A program made the translations under genes and the position numbers. A DNA stretch of 64,000 nt from Pseudomonas putida (lineage in GTDB: Bacteria > Pseudomonadota > Gammaproteobacteria > Pseudomonadales > Pseudomonadaceae): assembly GCF_028682455.1 (NCBI RefSeq), contig NZ_JANHLD010000001.1, forward strand, positions 2,024,001 through 2,088,000, read 5' to 3'. Below, piece by piece: positions 46,858 to 55,723 of the stretch (the stretch's first letter is position 1; the number at the start of each line of letters is the position of its first letter). The notes under the pieces were generated by a model, which did not search any database, was not told the origin of the DNA, and saw only the letters and a program-made list of their open reading frames with translations.

Positions 46858-47079
46858 ATGACCCCTGCCAACCCCAATCCGCTGCATGGCGTGACCCTGG
46901 AGCAGATCCTCACCTCGCTGGTCGAGCACTACCAATGGGAGGGGCTGGCCCAGCGAATCGATATCCGCTGCTTCAAGAGCGACCCAAGCATCAAGTCGAG
47001 CCTGACGTTCCTGCGCAAAACGCCTTGGGCCAGGGAGAAGGTCGAGCGTTTGTACCTGAAGCTGCAGCGCGGCCGATAA
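46858..47079 (+). CDS. VF530 family (DUF2132) small DNA-binding-type protein
   Basis: A 73-residue protein. The sequence [19 protein letters not shown], then [20 protein letters not shown] and [15 protein letters not shown] is the conserved VF530 fold, a small helical domain described as DNA-binding-like after a Vibrio fischeri structure. ATG 46858 is preceded by CTGGAG. An upstream in-frame extension to 46657 covers the REP pair and Zur region and is not real coding. Its role is unknown; the next gene starts 4 bases downstream. Confidence 0.88.
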   Translation: MTPANPNPLHGVTLEQILTSLVEHYQWEGLAQRIDIRCFKSDPSIKSSLTFLRKTPWAREKVERLYLKLQRGR

Positions 47080-47083
47080 CCCC

Positions 47084-47737
47084 ATGAGCGGGCGCAACGT
47101 CGCGGTTGGTCTCGCTGCTTGCCTGGGCTGGAGTGCGCTGGCCATCCAGATGTACCTGGTGTTGCTGGTGCGTTGGCAGGAGCAGGCCAGCCTGGTCGGC
47201 GGCCTGGTGAACTTCTTCAGTTACTTCACCGTGCTGAGCAACACCCTGGTTGCGGTTGTGCTCACCCAGGCGGCCTTCGGCAGGGCCTCTGCCTCCCGGG
47301 ATTTTTTCCTCGCACCCAGGGTCAGTGCCGGCATCGCCACCAGCATCGTTCTGGTGGGGCTGGCCTACAGCCTGCTGTTGCGCCACTTGTGGCATCCGCA
47401 AGGCTGGCAATGGGTGGCCGATGAACTGCTGCACGACATCATGCCGTTGCTGTTCGTCGTCTATTGGTGGTGCTGTGTCGAGAAGGGCAGCTTGCGCTTC
47501 AGGCACGTGCTGGCCTGGTTGGTGTATCCGGTGGGGTATTTTGCCTATGCGTTGCTGCGCGGGCATTCGATAGGTGTCTATCCCTATCCCTTTATCGATG
47601 TGGCGACCCTTGGCTATGGGCAGGTGCTGATCAACGCCCTGGCGATACTGCTGGGCTTCATCGCCATCGGCCTGCTGATCCTGGGCCTGGATCATTGGCA
47701 GGGCGGGCGCCTGGCCAAGGCCAGGACGCAACCCTGA
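47084..47737 (+). CDS. Pr6Pr family membrane protein
   Basis: A 217-residue inner membrane protein with six predicted hydrophobic segments (about 7-28, 40-62, 80-98, 112-128, 140-158, 182-202). The FFSYFTVLSNTLVAVVL motif near residue 45 and YPVGYFAYALLRG near residue 149 are marks of the Pr6Pr family. Function is not known. It is probably co-transcribed with the VF530 gene (4 bases apart) and converges with the siderophore-interacting protein gene with only 10 bases between stops. Confidence 0.8.
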   Translation: MSGRNVAVGLAACLGWSALAIQMYLVLLVRWQEQASLVGGLVNFFSYFTVLSNTLVAVVLTQAAFGRASASRDFFLAPRVSAGIATSIVLVGLAYSLLLRHLWHPQGWQWVADELLHDIMPLLFVVYWWCCVEKGSLRFRHVLAWLVYPVGYFAYALLRGHSIGVYPYPFIDVATLGYGQVLINALAILLGFIAIGLLILGLDHWQGGRLAKARTQP

Positions 47738-47747
47738 TGGTGCCGAG

Positions 47748-48518
47748 TCAGGCGTCGTCGTTCGGATCGAGGCGCCAGTAGGCAGCGGCCTTGATCAGGT
47801 CTTCCTTCACACCCTTTTCATCGATCAACAGACGCTTGGCCTGGCGGGTCAGGCTCTTTTCCAATGCGACCCAGGTGTACAACTGGCCTTCAGGCAGTGT
47901 CAGCCCTTTCACCACCTGGAGCAGATCCTCTCGATGGCGCTGCACCCAGATCACTTCCACCTGGGCCTTGCTGGTGAGGGGCTGTTGCTCTTGCGCATCC
48001 TCGATCTCGATGACCGCCAGGACCTTGCGGGTAGCCGGCAGCTCATCCAGACGCCGGGCAATGGCGGGAATCGCCGTTTCGTCACCGATCAGCAGGTAGC
48101 TGTCGAAGATGTCCGGCACCACCATCGAGGCGCGCGGGCCGGCAATGTTGAGCACCTGGCCGACCGTTGCCTGGGCAGCCCAGGTCGAGGCAGGGCCGTC
48201 GCCGTGCAAGACGAAGTCGATGTCCAGTTCCCCGGCCACCAGGTCGATACGCCGTGGCGTGTATTCGCGCATCGTGGGGCGCCAGCTGTCGCGGCCAAAG
48301 TCGAGGTTGTCCAGCGCCACTTGCTCTTCGGGCGAGGTGGCGAACAGCAGTTTCACATGGTCGTCGCTGCCGACACTGGTAAAGCCTTGCAATTGCGGCC
48401 CACCGACGGTGATGCGGCGCATGCGCGGGGTGAGCTCCGTGACCTTCAGCACCTCCAGGCGGCGGTGTTTGATTTCATGGTTCACGCGATGGATCGCAGT
48501 GTTTTCGCTGACACTCAT
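47748..48518 (-). CDS. Siderophore-interacting FAD protein (ViuB/YqjH family ferric reductase)
   Basis: A 256-residue flavoprotein that reduces ferric siderophores in the cytosol to release iron. The FAD-binding motif MREYTPRRID lies near residue 82, preceded by MRRITVGGPQLQGF, and the C-terminal NAD(P)H-binding-like half contains LLIGDETAIPAIARRL and the late EKGVKEDLIKAAAYWR tail. Its ATG overlaps the stop of the His-rich PadR regulator by 4 bases, forming an operon that parallels yqjH/yqjI of E. coli, though there the genes are divergent. Confidence 0.92.
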   Translation of the reverse strand: MSVSENTAIHRVNHEIKHRRLEVLKVTELTPRMRRITVGGPQLQGFTSVGSDDHVKLLFATSPEEQVALDNLDFGRDSWRPTMREYTPRRIDLVAGELDIDFVLHGDGPASTWAAQATVGQVLNIAGPRASMVVPDIFDSYLLIGDETAIPAIARRLDELPATRKVLAVIEIEDAQEQQPLTSKAQVEVIWVQRHREDLLQVVKGLTLPEGQLYTWVALEKSLTRQAKRLLIDEKGVKEDLIKAAAYWRLDPNDDA

Positions 48519-49078
48519 TGGGGGATCTCCGTAGGGGCCGTGGCCGGTCCTTCGACGATGGCCTTGGCAGTGTTGTTGAGCAGGGTTCGTACCCGCTCGA
48601 TTTCTTCCGGGGTCCAGCGGCCACTGTGCATCTGCAGGGCGTGGCGCAGGTTGTGGACCGCTTCGTGGATTTGCGCAGGGCGATCGTGGCCGAACAGCGA
48701 GCGCTTGCTGACCTCGATGCGCATGCGCACGCCATCCAGGGCGACAGCCTGCTCGGCCAGGGCCGTGACACCGGCAGGCGTGACGCTGTAGAGCTTCTTG
48801 CTGCCATGGACCTGGCCGACGATCAGCTCGCTTTCTTCAAGAAAGGTCAGGGTGGGGTAGATCACACCGGGGCTTGGGCTGTAGTTGCCGCCAAACAGGC
48901 TTTCGATCTGGCGGATCAGGTCGTAGCCGTGGCAGGGCTGCTCGGCCAGCATCGATAACAGCAACAGCTTCAGGTCGCCGGGGGCGAATACGCGTGGGCC
49001 GCGGTCACCGCGGCCATGGCGGCGTTCGAATCCGTCATGGCGTTCGCCATGGTCACGGTGGGGGTGATGTTCACGCAT
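48515..49078 (-). CDS. PadR family regulator with His-rich N-terminus, YqjI-like
   Basis: A 187-residue repressor. The first 28 residues are packed with histidine and arginine (REHHPHRDHGERHDGFERRHG), like the nickel-binding tail of E. coli YqjI. The PadR winged helix follows (about 35-105: LKLLLLSMLAEQPCHGYDLI, SPSPGVIYPTLTFLEE), then a helical C-terminal dimerisation part. It is the first gene of an operon with the siderophore-interacting protein and has tandem palindromes immediately upstream. Nickel-dependent control of a ferric reductase is known for YqjI; it is inferred here. Confidence 0.88.
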   Translation of the reverse strand: MREHHPHRDHGERHDGFERRHGRGDRGPRVFAPGDLKLLLLSMLAEQPCHGYDLIRQIESLFGGNYSPSPGVIYPTLTFLEESELIVGQVHGSKKLYSVTPAGVTALAEQAVALDGVRMRIEVSKRSLFGHDRPAQIHEAVHNLRHALQMHSGRWTPEEIERVRTLLNNTAKAIVEGPATAPTEIPQ

Positions 49079-49097
49079 GGGAATCTCCGATTGCGTT

Positions 49098-49132
49098 AGA
49101 TGTATCTTCAGATATTACTCAAGATATATCTT
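49098..49132. promoter_or_regulatory. Tandem palindromic operator of the YqjI-like regulator
   Basis: AAGATATATCTT (49121-49132) is a perfect 12-base palindrome; a near-copy AGATGTATCT (49098-49107) lies 24 bases away centre to centre, with a partial third copy AGATATTACT between them. The AT-rich block stands out in a GC-rich region and is 20-54 bases upstream of the PadR gene start, as expected for autorepression. Confidence 0.6.
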
Positions 49133-49228
49133 TGCGCAAGCGTTGAGATTGAGAATATTTCTCATGATGTGCGGCGGGGAAGTGAAACCCGGACCCGATC
49201 GGGGCGTCCGGGGGGCGGTGGCAATGGC

Positions 49229-52200
49229 TTATTTCTGAGCCACTTGTGGTGCCTTGCACAGGGTGTGGCTACCCGGTTGCAGGTAAGGTGTGAGGATCGG
49301 CGCCATGCCCTTGAGCACCTGCACCGGCAAGGCCGAGGTGAACTTGAAGGACTCCGCGGCCCGGCCCGGCACAAAGGCGGTGAGGGTGCCGAAGTGGTTA
49401 TCGCCCAGGAAGAACACGAAGGTGGCCGTACGGTTGATCGCCTTGGAGCCGAGCAGCCGGCCACCCGCGCCCCAGCTTTCGATACGGTTGTCGCCGGTGC
49501 CGGTCTTGCCACCCATGACCATCGGCGTGCCATCGTTGAGCTTGAAGCTGCCGGACACCCGGCGCGCGGTGCCGGCATCGACCACTTGCGACAGGGCTCC
49601 GCGCAGGGCCTGGGCAACTTCCACCGACAGTACCCGCTGGCCCAGGTCAGGGTCACCGGCAAGGCGAGTTTCGTAAGGCGTGTCGGCTGCAAAGTGGAGC
49701 GTGTCGATCCGCAGGACCGGCAGGCGAATACCGTCGTTCTGGATGATCCCGATCAACTCGGCCAAGGCAGCCGGACGGTCGCCGGAACTACCGATGGCGG
49801 TGGCCAGCGACGGTACCAGGTGATCGAACGGATAACCGACGCGCTTCCAGCGCCGATGGATATCGAGGAAGGCTTCGATTTCCACCAGGGTGCGGATACG
49901 GCTGTCGCGGGCGCCCTTGTGCCGGCTCTTGAACAGCCAGCTGTACACCTCCTGGCGTTCGAACTGGCTGGCCTGGACCGCGTCCTGGAAGCTGGCGCTG
50001 GGGTTCTTCAGCAGGTAGCCCAGCAGCCACAGGTCCAGCGGGTGGACCTTGGCGACGAAGCCCTGGTCGGGCAGGTCGAACTTGCCGGGACCGTAGGCGT
50101 AGTACATGTCATCCAGGCGCTTCTCGGTCACCGTGTCTTGCTTGCTGGGTGCACGCTTGTTGTCCAGCCGGTCCTTTTTCAGGTGCGCCTGGACGAAGGC
50201 GTTGAAGGTGGCCTGGTCGGCTTCGGGGAACAGGTAGCGGTGCACGGCGGCCAGGCGGATCGGGGTGATCCGCAGGCTGTCGAGGAAGGTGTCCAGGCGC
50301 TGCTGCGAGGTCTTGCGCTGGTACTTTTTCCAGAATCTGCGCAGGTAGTCGGTGCCTTCCTTGTCGGCGAAGCGCGCCAGGTACTCCTGGCGCCGTGGTT
50401 CGGCATCGTCCTTGAGCAGCGCGACACTGTTGCCCGGAGTCTGGTAGGTGCTGTAGCGAACCAGGTCGCGCATCAGGCGAATGAACGGCAGGTTGATCGA
50501 CTCGCGCAGGGCATCCTTGAGCGTCGGGATGCGGCCGTTGTCTTCCTTGCGGAAGTTGTTGAACACATGCATGCCGCCACCGGTGAAGAACGCTTCGCCA
50601 GGGCTTGCCGAGTACTTGCGATTGAGCGCGGCATCGAGCATCGCGACGATGTTGCGATCCTTGTTCTGGATCAGGTAGTCGATGGCCCAGCGGGTGATGA
50701 AGTCCAGTTCTGCGACCTCGACCTTCTTCAGGTCGGTCGCGGGGGTATCGGCATACTTGTCGTGCAGTTCGGCGATGATTTCCAGGTAGCTGGTCAGCAC
50801 CCGCAGCTTGGCGGTAGAGCCGAGCTCCAGCTTGCTGCCTTCGTTGATGTCGAAGGGCTGGTCGGTGCTGTCGGTCTGCACCCGCACCCGCGAGCCATTG
50901 GCGGTGCGTTCGAGCAGGGTGAAGCTGTAGCGCACCTGGGTGGTGCTGGTCGGGGTCAGCAGGCGTTCACCGTACAACCCGACCTTTTCGGCGAAGGCCG
51001 GGTCGGCGAGGTCCTTGAGGTACTGGCTGACTTGTCCCTGCAGGTCCGATTGCAAGGTGCTGGTGGCCGACAGGTCTAGACGGTCGAGGTCGTAGAGTGG
51101 CCGGGCCAGGGCCAGGGACAAGCGGCTGCGGGCCACGCTGATGCCCTTGTTGGTGACGATCGGCACAATGGTGGGTTGGGCCACCCAGTCACGGAAGGTG
51201 GCCTTGCTTGCCAGCGCAGCATCGGCCAGCGGACGGTCGACGATGTTGCTGGCCGCCAGCACGCGAATGTGACTGTCGGTCAGCTCCGCCAGTTCGTTAC
51301 GGCCTTTGGACAAAAAGTGCGAGGGCCGGCGCTGGGCGATCATCAGCGACAGCACCTGGCGCAGTGCCAGCCCCCGCGCTGCCATGCTTTGCGGGTCGGT
51401 AGCGGTCGAGGCGAGGATCTCGTTGACCTGGGCAAAGTCGGCGCCGTACCAGACCCGCAGGCCTTCCGCCATGCCATGCACTTCACCGTGGCCGGGCACC
51501 GCCGAGAGCGGCACGCTGTTGAGGTAGTCACGCACGATGCGCTGGCGCGCTTCGAGGGTCTCGGGCCCACCCTGGTAGGCGCGCACGCTGGCAGAAATCA
51601 TCTGGCGAATCTTCTCGCCGCCCGACACCGTCAGGCCGTCAGGCGAGTGACGGTACTTTTCCAACTGGGTCGCCAGGGTGCTGCCGCCGGCGGATTGACC
51701 GGGCAGGGCCAGATACTTGGCCACCTGGCTGTAGGCGGCCTTGGCAAAACGTGGCCAGTCCACCGCCGGGTTGGCATAGGGATCGTTGGGATCGAGCAGG
51801 TCGCGGTTCTCGATGAACAGCAGGCTGTTGACGATCACCGGCGGTATGGAGGCGAAGTCCGGGTACAGGTACTGCGGGTAATGGTACTGGTAGAGCACGT
51901 CACCCTTGCAGTCGGTGATCGACAGGCCGGTCTGGATCTTCTCTTTATAGGGCACGAAGAAGCCGTGCTCGGTGTAGTTCATCAGCGCCGGCGAAAAATG
52001 CACCTGCTCGCTGATCACATAGTCGCGCTTGAGCAGGCGCGGCAGGAAATCGCCCAGGGCGCTGTAGCCCAGGCGCTGGTCGAAGGGGCCGTCACCGGGG
52101 TAGATGATTGCATCGCTGGGCCCGGGTTGCAGGGAGTAGGTCAGGGTCGAGGCGAATTGGCTCAGTTCGCGCGACTGCATCCGCGAGGTGTGCATTTCAT

Positions 52201-52363
52201 TGGCGATGGCCAGTCCAAGGGCGATCAGGCTGAGGAGCAGCACCAGCCAGACCAGCCTCCACCACAGATGACGCTGGCGAGGGCTTTTCGGCAATGGTGA
52301 TTCTTCTAGGGATTCAGGGGGAGCTTCCTTGCTGGTTGGTTCCGATTGCCACAATGCGCCCAT
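49229..52363 (-). CDS. Class A penicillin-binding protein (transglycosylase-transpeptidase)
   Basis: A 1044-residue inner membrane peptidoglycan synthase-type protein. One membrane helix (about 34-54); a GT51 glycosyltransferase domain with IENRDL (near residue 183) and QSAGGSTLATQLEK (near 221); a transpeptidase domain with the nucleophile motif STAK (near 516) and KTGTG (near 951). It is longer than PBP1a/1b and differs from the usual EDRNF/RGGSTITQQL wording in the GT51 motifs, suggesting a specialised variant. It is transcribed alone; no activity can be assured from motif similarity. Confidence 0.85.
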   Translation of the reverse strand: MGALWQSEPTSKEAPPESLEESPLPKSPRQRHLWWRLVWLVLLLSLIALGLAIANEMHTSRMQSRELSQFASTLTYSLQPGPSDAIIYPGDGPFDQRLGYSALGDFLPRLLKRDYVISEQVHFSPALMNYTEHGFFVPYKEKIQTGLSITDCKGDVLYQYHYPQYLYPDFASIPPVIVNSLLFIENRDLLDPNDPYANPAVDWPRFAKAAYSQVAKYLALPGQSAGGSTLATQLEKYRHSPDGLTVSGGEKIRQMISASVRAYQGGPETLEARQRIVRDYLNSVPLSAVPGHGEVHGMAEGLRVWYGADFAQVNEILASTATDPQSMAARGLALRQVLSLMIAQRRPSHFLSKGRNELAELTDSHIRVLAASNIVDRPLADAALASKATFRDWVAQPTIVPIVTNKGISVARSRLSLALARPLYDLDRLDLSATSTLQSDLQGQVSQYLKDLADPAFAEKVGLYGERLLTPTSTTQVRYSFTLLERTANGSRVRVQTDSTDQPFDINEGSKLELGSTAKLRVLTSYLEIIAELHDKYADTPATDLKKVEVAELDFITRWAIDYLIQNKDRNIVAMLDAALNRKYSASPGEAFFTGGGMHVFNNFRKEDNGRIPTLKDALRESINLPFIRLMRDLVRYSTYQTPGNSVALLKDDAEPRRQEYLARFADKEGTDYLRRFWKKYQRKTSQQRLDTFLDSLRITPIRLAAVHRYLFPEADQATFNAFVQAHLKKDRLDNKRAPSKQDTVTEKRLDDMYYAYGPGKFDLPDQGFVAKVHPLDLWLLGYLLKNPSASFQDAVQASQFERQEVYSWLFKSRHKGARDSRIRTLVEIEAFLDIHRRWKRVGYPFDHLVPSLATAIGSSGDRPAALAELIGIIQNDGIRLPVLRIDTLHFAADTPYETRLAGDPDLGQRVLSVEVAQALRGALSQVVDAGTARRVSGSFKLNDGTPMVMGGKTGTGDNRIESWGAGGRLLGSKAINRTATFVFFLGDNHFGTLTAFVPGRAAESFKFTSALPVQVLKGMAPILTPYLQPGSHTLCKAPQVAQK

Positions 52364-52800
52364 AGTTTTCAGCCCGGCTACTTATTTTCGTCTTGCTTGC
52401 CTGAAGCTTAGACGGTGAGCGAGTTCGGTGAAAAATTTGTAGAGCCTGCAAGGCATGCCTTTAAAGGGCGTAGGCATGCGCCTTTGGTGCAAGGTTGTAA
52501 TGCCCAGTTTTGGTGCTATGTTAGCCGCCCTTTTTCCGGTGCCGGAGAAAGCACGGGGAATGCTCCTCCGTGAATACGGTTCTTGCCGAGAGTTCTCGCC
52601 AAATATCGTGCTTTTTATAGTGGAATGCCCTGTAGGGGCCTTTCTATACTGCTCGCCCCTTTCGCACTGCCCACGCTTCGAGCGTCGACAGACGGGGCCG
52701 CTCACAAGGTGGCACCCGGCAAGGCAGCGTATCCGCCTATCGGCGATACCAGGCCTGCACGAACGGTCTATATCCAATAACAAAATGAGGTTGTATTTCT
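52364..52800 (+). promoter_or_regulatory. Promoter and long leader of the amino-acid permease gene
   Basis: A 437-base region with no credible gene. A sigma-70-like promoter is TTGTAA (52495-52500), 16-base spacer, TATGTT (52517-52522) with an extended TG two bases before the -10. That would leave a leader of about 270 bases, containing hairpin-forming segments such as AGGGGC (52634-52639) with GCCCCT (52655-52660) and CACGG/CCGTG near 52555-52575. No known riboswitch was recognised. The permease ribosome site GAGG lies ten bases before ATG 52801. Confidence 0.4.
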
Positions 52801-54222
52801 ATGCCAGTCGGCAACCATCCTTCTCACGGTGAGACCGCCCAGGGCGGCCCACTCAAGCGAGAACTCGGCGAGCGACACATTCGCCTGATGGCGCTGGGCG
52901 CCTGTATCGGTGTCGGCCTGTTCCTCGGTTCGGCCAAGGCCATCGAAATGGCCGGTCCGGCAATCATGCTGTCCTACATCATCGGCGGCCTGGCGATCCT
53001 GGTGATCATGCGTGCCCTCGGTGAGATGGCGGTGCACAACCCGGTCGCAGGTTCCTTCAGCCGGTACGCCCAAGACTATCTCGGCCCGCTGGCGGGCTTC
53101 CTGACCGGCTGGAACTACTGGTTCCTGTGGCTGGTGACCTGCGTGGCGGAAATCACCGCGGTGGCCATCTACATGGGCATCTGGTTCCCCGACGTTCCCC
53201 GCTGGATCTGGGCACTGGCGGCCCTGGGCAGCATGGGTGCGATCAACCTGATCGCGGTCAAGGCCTTCGGTGAGTTCGAGTTCTGGTTCGCCCTGATCAA
53301 GATCGTCACCATCATTGCCATGGTGCTCGGCGGTATCGGCATCATCGCCTTCGGCTTTGGCAACGACGGTGTCGCCATGGGGATCTCCAACCTGTGGAGC
53401 AACGGCGGCTTCATGCCCAACGGTGTGACCGGCGTGCTGATGTCGCTGCAGATGGTGATGTTCGCCTACCTGGGCGTAGAGATGATCGGCCTGACCGCCG
53501 GTGAAGCGCGCAACCCGCAAAAAACCATTCCCCAGGCCATCGGCTCGGTGTTCTGGCGCATCCTGCTGTTCTACGTGGGCGCTTTGTTCGTGATCCTGTC
53601 GATCTACCCGTGGAACGAAATCGGCAGCCAGGGCAGCCCGTTCGTGATGACCTTCGAGCGTTTGGGCATCAAGACCGCAGCCGGCATCATCAACTTCGTG
53701 GTGATCACTGCGGCGCTGTCGTCGTGCAACGGCGGTATCTTCAGCACCGGGCGCATGCTCTACAGCCTGGCGCAGAACGGCCAGGCCCCGGCCACCTTCG
53801 CTCGCACCTCGAGCAACGGCGTGCCGCGCAATGCCTTGCTGCTGTCCATCGCCGCCCTGCTGCTGGGCGTGCTGGCCAACTACCTGGTACCGGAGAAAGT
53901 CTTCGTCTGGGTGACGGCAATCGCGACCTTCGGTGCGATCTGGACCTGGGTAATGATCCTCCTGGCGCAGCTCAAGTTCCGTGCCGGCCTGTCGACTGCT
54001 GAGCGCAAGGCGCTCAAGTACCGCATGTGGCTGTGGCCGCTGAGCTCGTACCTGGCGCTGGCGTTCCTGATCCTGGTGGTGGGCCTGATGGCTTACTTCG
54101 AGGAAACCCGCGTGGCCCTGTACATCGGCCCGGCCTTCCTGGTGATGCTCACCGTGCTGTACTACGTGTTCAAGTTGTCGCCAAAGGCCGACAACGCGCA
54201 ACTGGCCCGTACTGCCTCTTGA
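52801..54222 (+). CDS. AAT-family amino-acid permease, ProY-like
   Basis: A 473-residue inner membrane proton symporter of the amino acid transporter family with twelve hydrophobic segments. The start LKRELGERHIRLMALGACIGVGLFLGSAKAIEMAGPAI (read in parts) carries the family's glycine-rich first helix, and YLGVEMIGLTAGEARNPQKTIPQAI in helix 6 is its signature. Likeness to the ProY/HutT-type branch suggests proline or histidine, but specificity is not determined. A long leader precedes it and a REP unit follows the stop. Confidence 0.9.
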   Translation: MPVGNHPSHGETAQGGPLKRELGERHIRLMALGACIGVGLFLGSAKAIEMAGPAIMLSYIIGGLAILVIMRALGEMAVHNPVAGSFSRYAQDYLGPLAGFLTGWNYWFLWLVTCVAEITAVAIYMGIWFPDVPRWIWALAALGSMGAINLIAVKAFGEFEFWFALIKIVTIIAMVLGGIGIIAFGFGNDGVAMGISNLWSNGGFMPNGVTGVLMSLQMVMFAYLGVEMIGLTAGEARNPQKTIPQAIGSVFWRILLFYVGALFVILSIYPWNEIGSQGSPFVMTFERLGIKTAAGIINFVVITAALSSCNGGIFSTGRMLYSLAQNGQAPATFARTSSNGVPRNALLLSIAALLLGVLANYLVPEKVFVWVTAIATFGAIWTWVMILLAQLKFRAGLSTAERKALKYRMWLWPLSSYLALAFLILVVGLMAYFEETRVALYIGPAFLVMLTVLYYVFKLSPKADNAQLARTAS

Positions 54223-54230
54223 TGTGAGCC

Positions 54231-54277
54231 ATCGCGGGGCAAGCCCGCTCCTGCCGGACCGGTGGGAGTGGGCGTGG
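54231..54277. repeat. REP unit after the amino-acid permease gene
   Basis: ATCGCGGGGCAAGCCCGCTC begins at 54231 and continues to CTGCC, identical to the other REP cores; the downstream arm GGTGGGAGTGGGCGTGG is degenerate. Confidence 0.8.
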
Positions 54278-54383
54278 AGGCATGACCGAATGTTTCCACT
54301 CAGGCACTCGTAGCCTGTTCAGCTGTCTCTTATGTCAGTAGCCGTGACATTCGCCCCAGCCACGTTCAGCGAGAGGGTGTTGT

Positions 54384-54758
54384 GTGAACCGCATGCTGCC
54401 ACTCCCTCAATTCGCCAGGTATACCGTGGTAGGCATCGCCAATACCCTGGTGCACGGCGTGGTGTTCATGTGCCTGCACGTCGTGGCCGGGTTCAGCCAG
54501 ACGGCGAGTAACTTCACGGCGTTCCTGGTGGCCTTGAGTTTTTCCAGCGTCGTCAATGCACGGTTTACCTTCAAGGCCAGCTTGTCGGCGCGTCGTTACC
54601 TGGCATTGGTGCTGAGCATGGGAAGCTTGAGCGTCGGCCTGGGTTACCTGGCAGATCGCAATGACTGGTGGCCGCTGCTGACCTTCCTGGTGTTTTCCCT
54701 GTGTAGCCTGGTGTTGGGCTTCATGTGTTCTCGGTATGTCTTTCGCGAGGTTCGTTGA
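54384..54758 (+). CDS. gtrA: GtrA family flippase-like membrane protein
   Basis: A 124-residue protein with four hydrophobic segments (about 10-32, 38-55, 70-86, 94-114) and the GtrA motifs [19 protein letters not shown] and [11 protein letters not shown]. GtrA proteins are thought to flip undecaprenyl-phosphate-glucose across the inner membrane. GTG 54384 is preceded by GAGAGGG; an ATG four codons in is an alternative. Its stop overlaps the gtrB start by one base (TGATG). Confidence 0.9.
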   Translation: MNRMLPLPQFARYTVVGIANTLVHGVVFMCLHVVAGFSQTASNFTAFLVALSFSSVVNARFTFKASLSARRYLALVLSMGSLSVGLGYLADRNDWWPLLTFLVFSLCSLVLGFMCSRYVFREVR

Positions 54759-55723
54759 TGAACATTTCGCTGGTAGTGCCGGTGTACAACGAAGAGCTGG
54801 CCATTGCACCGTTCTATGAGGCAGTACAACGGACATTGCAGGGATGCTGCGAACGCCTGGAGATTGTCTTCGTCAACGATGGCAGCGAAGACCGCAGCGA
54901 GCTGCTGATACGCCAGCGGGTGCTGACGGATCCGGACGTCGTACTGATCAACCTGTCGCGCAACTTCGGCAAGGAGGCGGCATTGTTCGCTGGCCTGGAG
55001 CAGGCCAGTGGCGATGCGGTCATTCCGATAGATGTCGATCTGCAGGACCCGGTGGAGGTGATCCCGCAGTTGATCGAACAGTGGCAGGCCGGTGCAGAAG
55101 TGGTATTGGCCAAGCGCCGCAATCGTGCCCAGGACAGTTACTGGAAGCGGCGTAGCGCATCGATCTTCTATGCCTTGCTCAACCGAATTTCCCAAACCCC
55201 GATCGAAGAGAATGTCGGCGACTTCCGCTTGCTCGACCGCAAGGTCGTGGATGTGATCACCTCGATGCCCGAACACCAGTTGTTCATGAAGGGGGTGCTG
55301 TCGTGGGCCGGATTCACCACCGCTGTCATCGAATATGACCGGGCGCCACGCTCGGCTGGCGATACCCATTTCAATGGCTGGAAACTGTGGAACCTGGCAC
55401 TGGAAGGCATCACTTCGTTCAGTACCTTGCCCTTGCGCCTGTGGACCTATATCGGTGGCAGCATTGCCTTGCTGGCGCTGGCCCATGCGGTGTTCCTGGT
55501 GGTGAACAAGGTGGTATTCGGCAACCCGGTACCGGGTTACCCGTCGTTGATGACCGCCATCCTGTTTCTGGGCGGGGTGCAGTTGATCGGTATCGGCATC
55601 CTCGGGGAGTACATCGGGCGCATCTACATGGAGTCCAAGCACCGGCCCCGCTATGTCATCCGCAACATTGTGGGTGGCTCCCGGCAGGATGTGGGGCACC
55701 CGGCGCTCAAGGACCTGAAGTGA
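54758..55723 (+). CDS. gtrB: Bactoprenol-linked glycosyltransferase GtrB
   Basis: A 321-residue GT2-family enzyme that moves a sugar from UDP-sugar onto undecaprenyl phosphate at the cytosolic face. The N-terminal GT-A domain has [20 protein letters not shown] and [10 protein letters not shown]; two C-terminal helices (about 225-250 and 265-290) anchor it. ATG 54758 overlaps the gtrA stop, and its own stop overlaps the following GT-C gene, so the three genes are translationally coupled. Confidence 0.94.
   Translation: MNISLVVPVYNEELAIAPFYEAVQRTLQGCCERLEIVFVNDGSEDRSELLIRQRVLTDPDVVLINLSRNFGKEAALFAGLEQASGDAVIPIDVDLQDPVEVIPQLIEQWQAGAEVVLAKRRNRAQDSYWKRRSASIFYALLNRISQTPIEENVGDFRLLDRKVVDVITSMPEHQLFMKGVLSWAGFTTAVIEYDRAPRSAGDTHFNGWKLWNLALEGITSFSTLPLRLWTYIGGSIALLALAHAVFLVVNKVVFGNPVPGYPSLMTAILFLGGVQLIGIGILGEYIGRIYMESKHRPRYVIRNIVGGSRQDVGHPALKDLK

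Noticed and set aside
52709..52725. TGGCAC-containing sigma-54-like promoter
   Set aside because: No GC of a -12 TTGC element at the required spacing after the GG; the AAGGCA that follows does not fit.
52455..52832. 125-codon reading frame in the permease leader
   Set aside because: No ribosome site, overlaps the permease start out of frame, composition unlike neighbouring genes.
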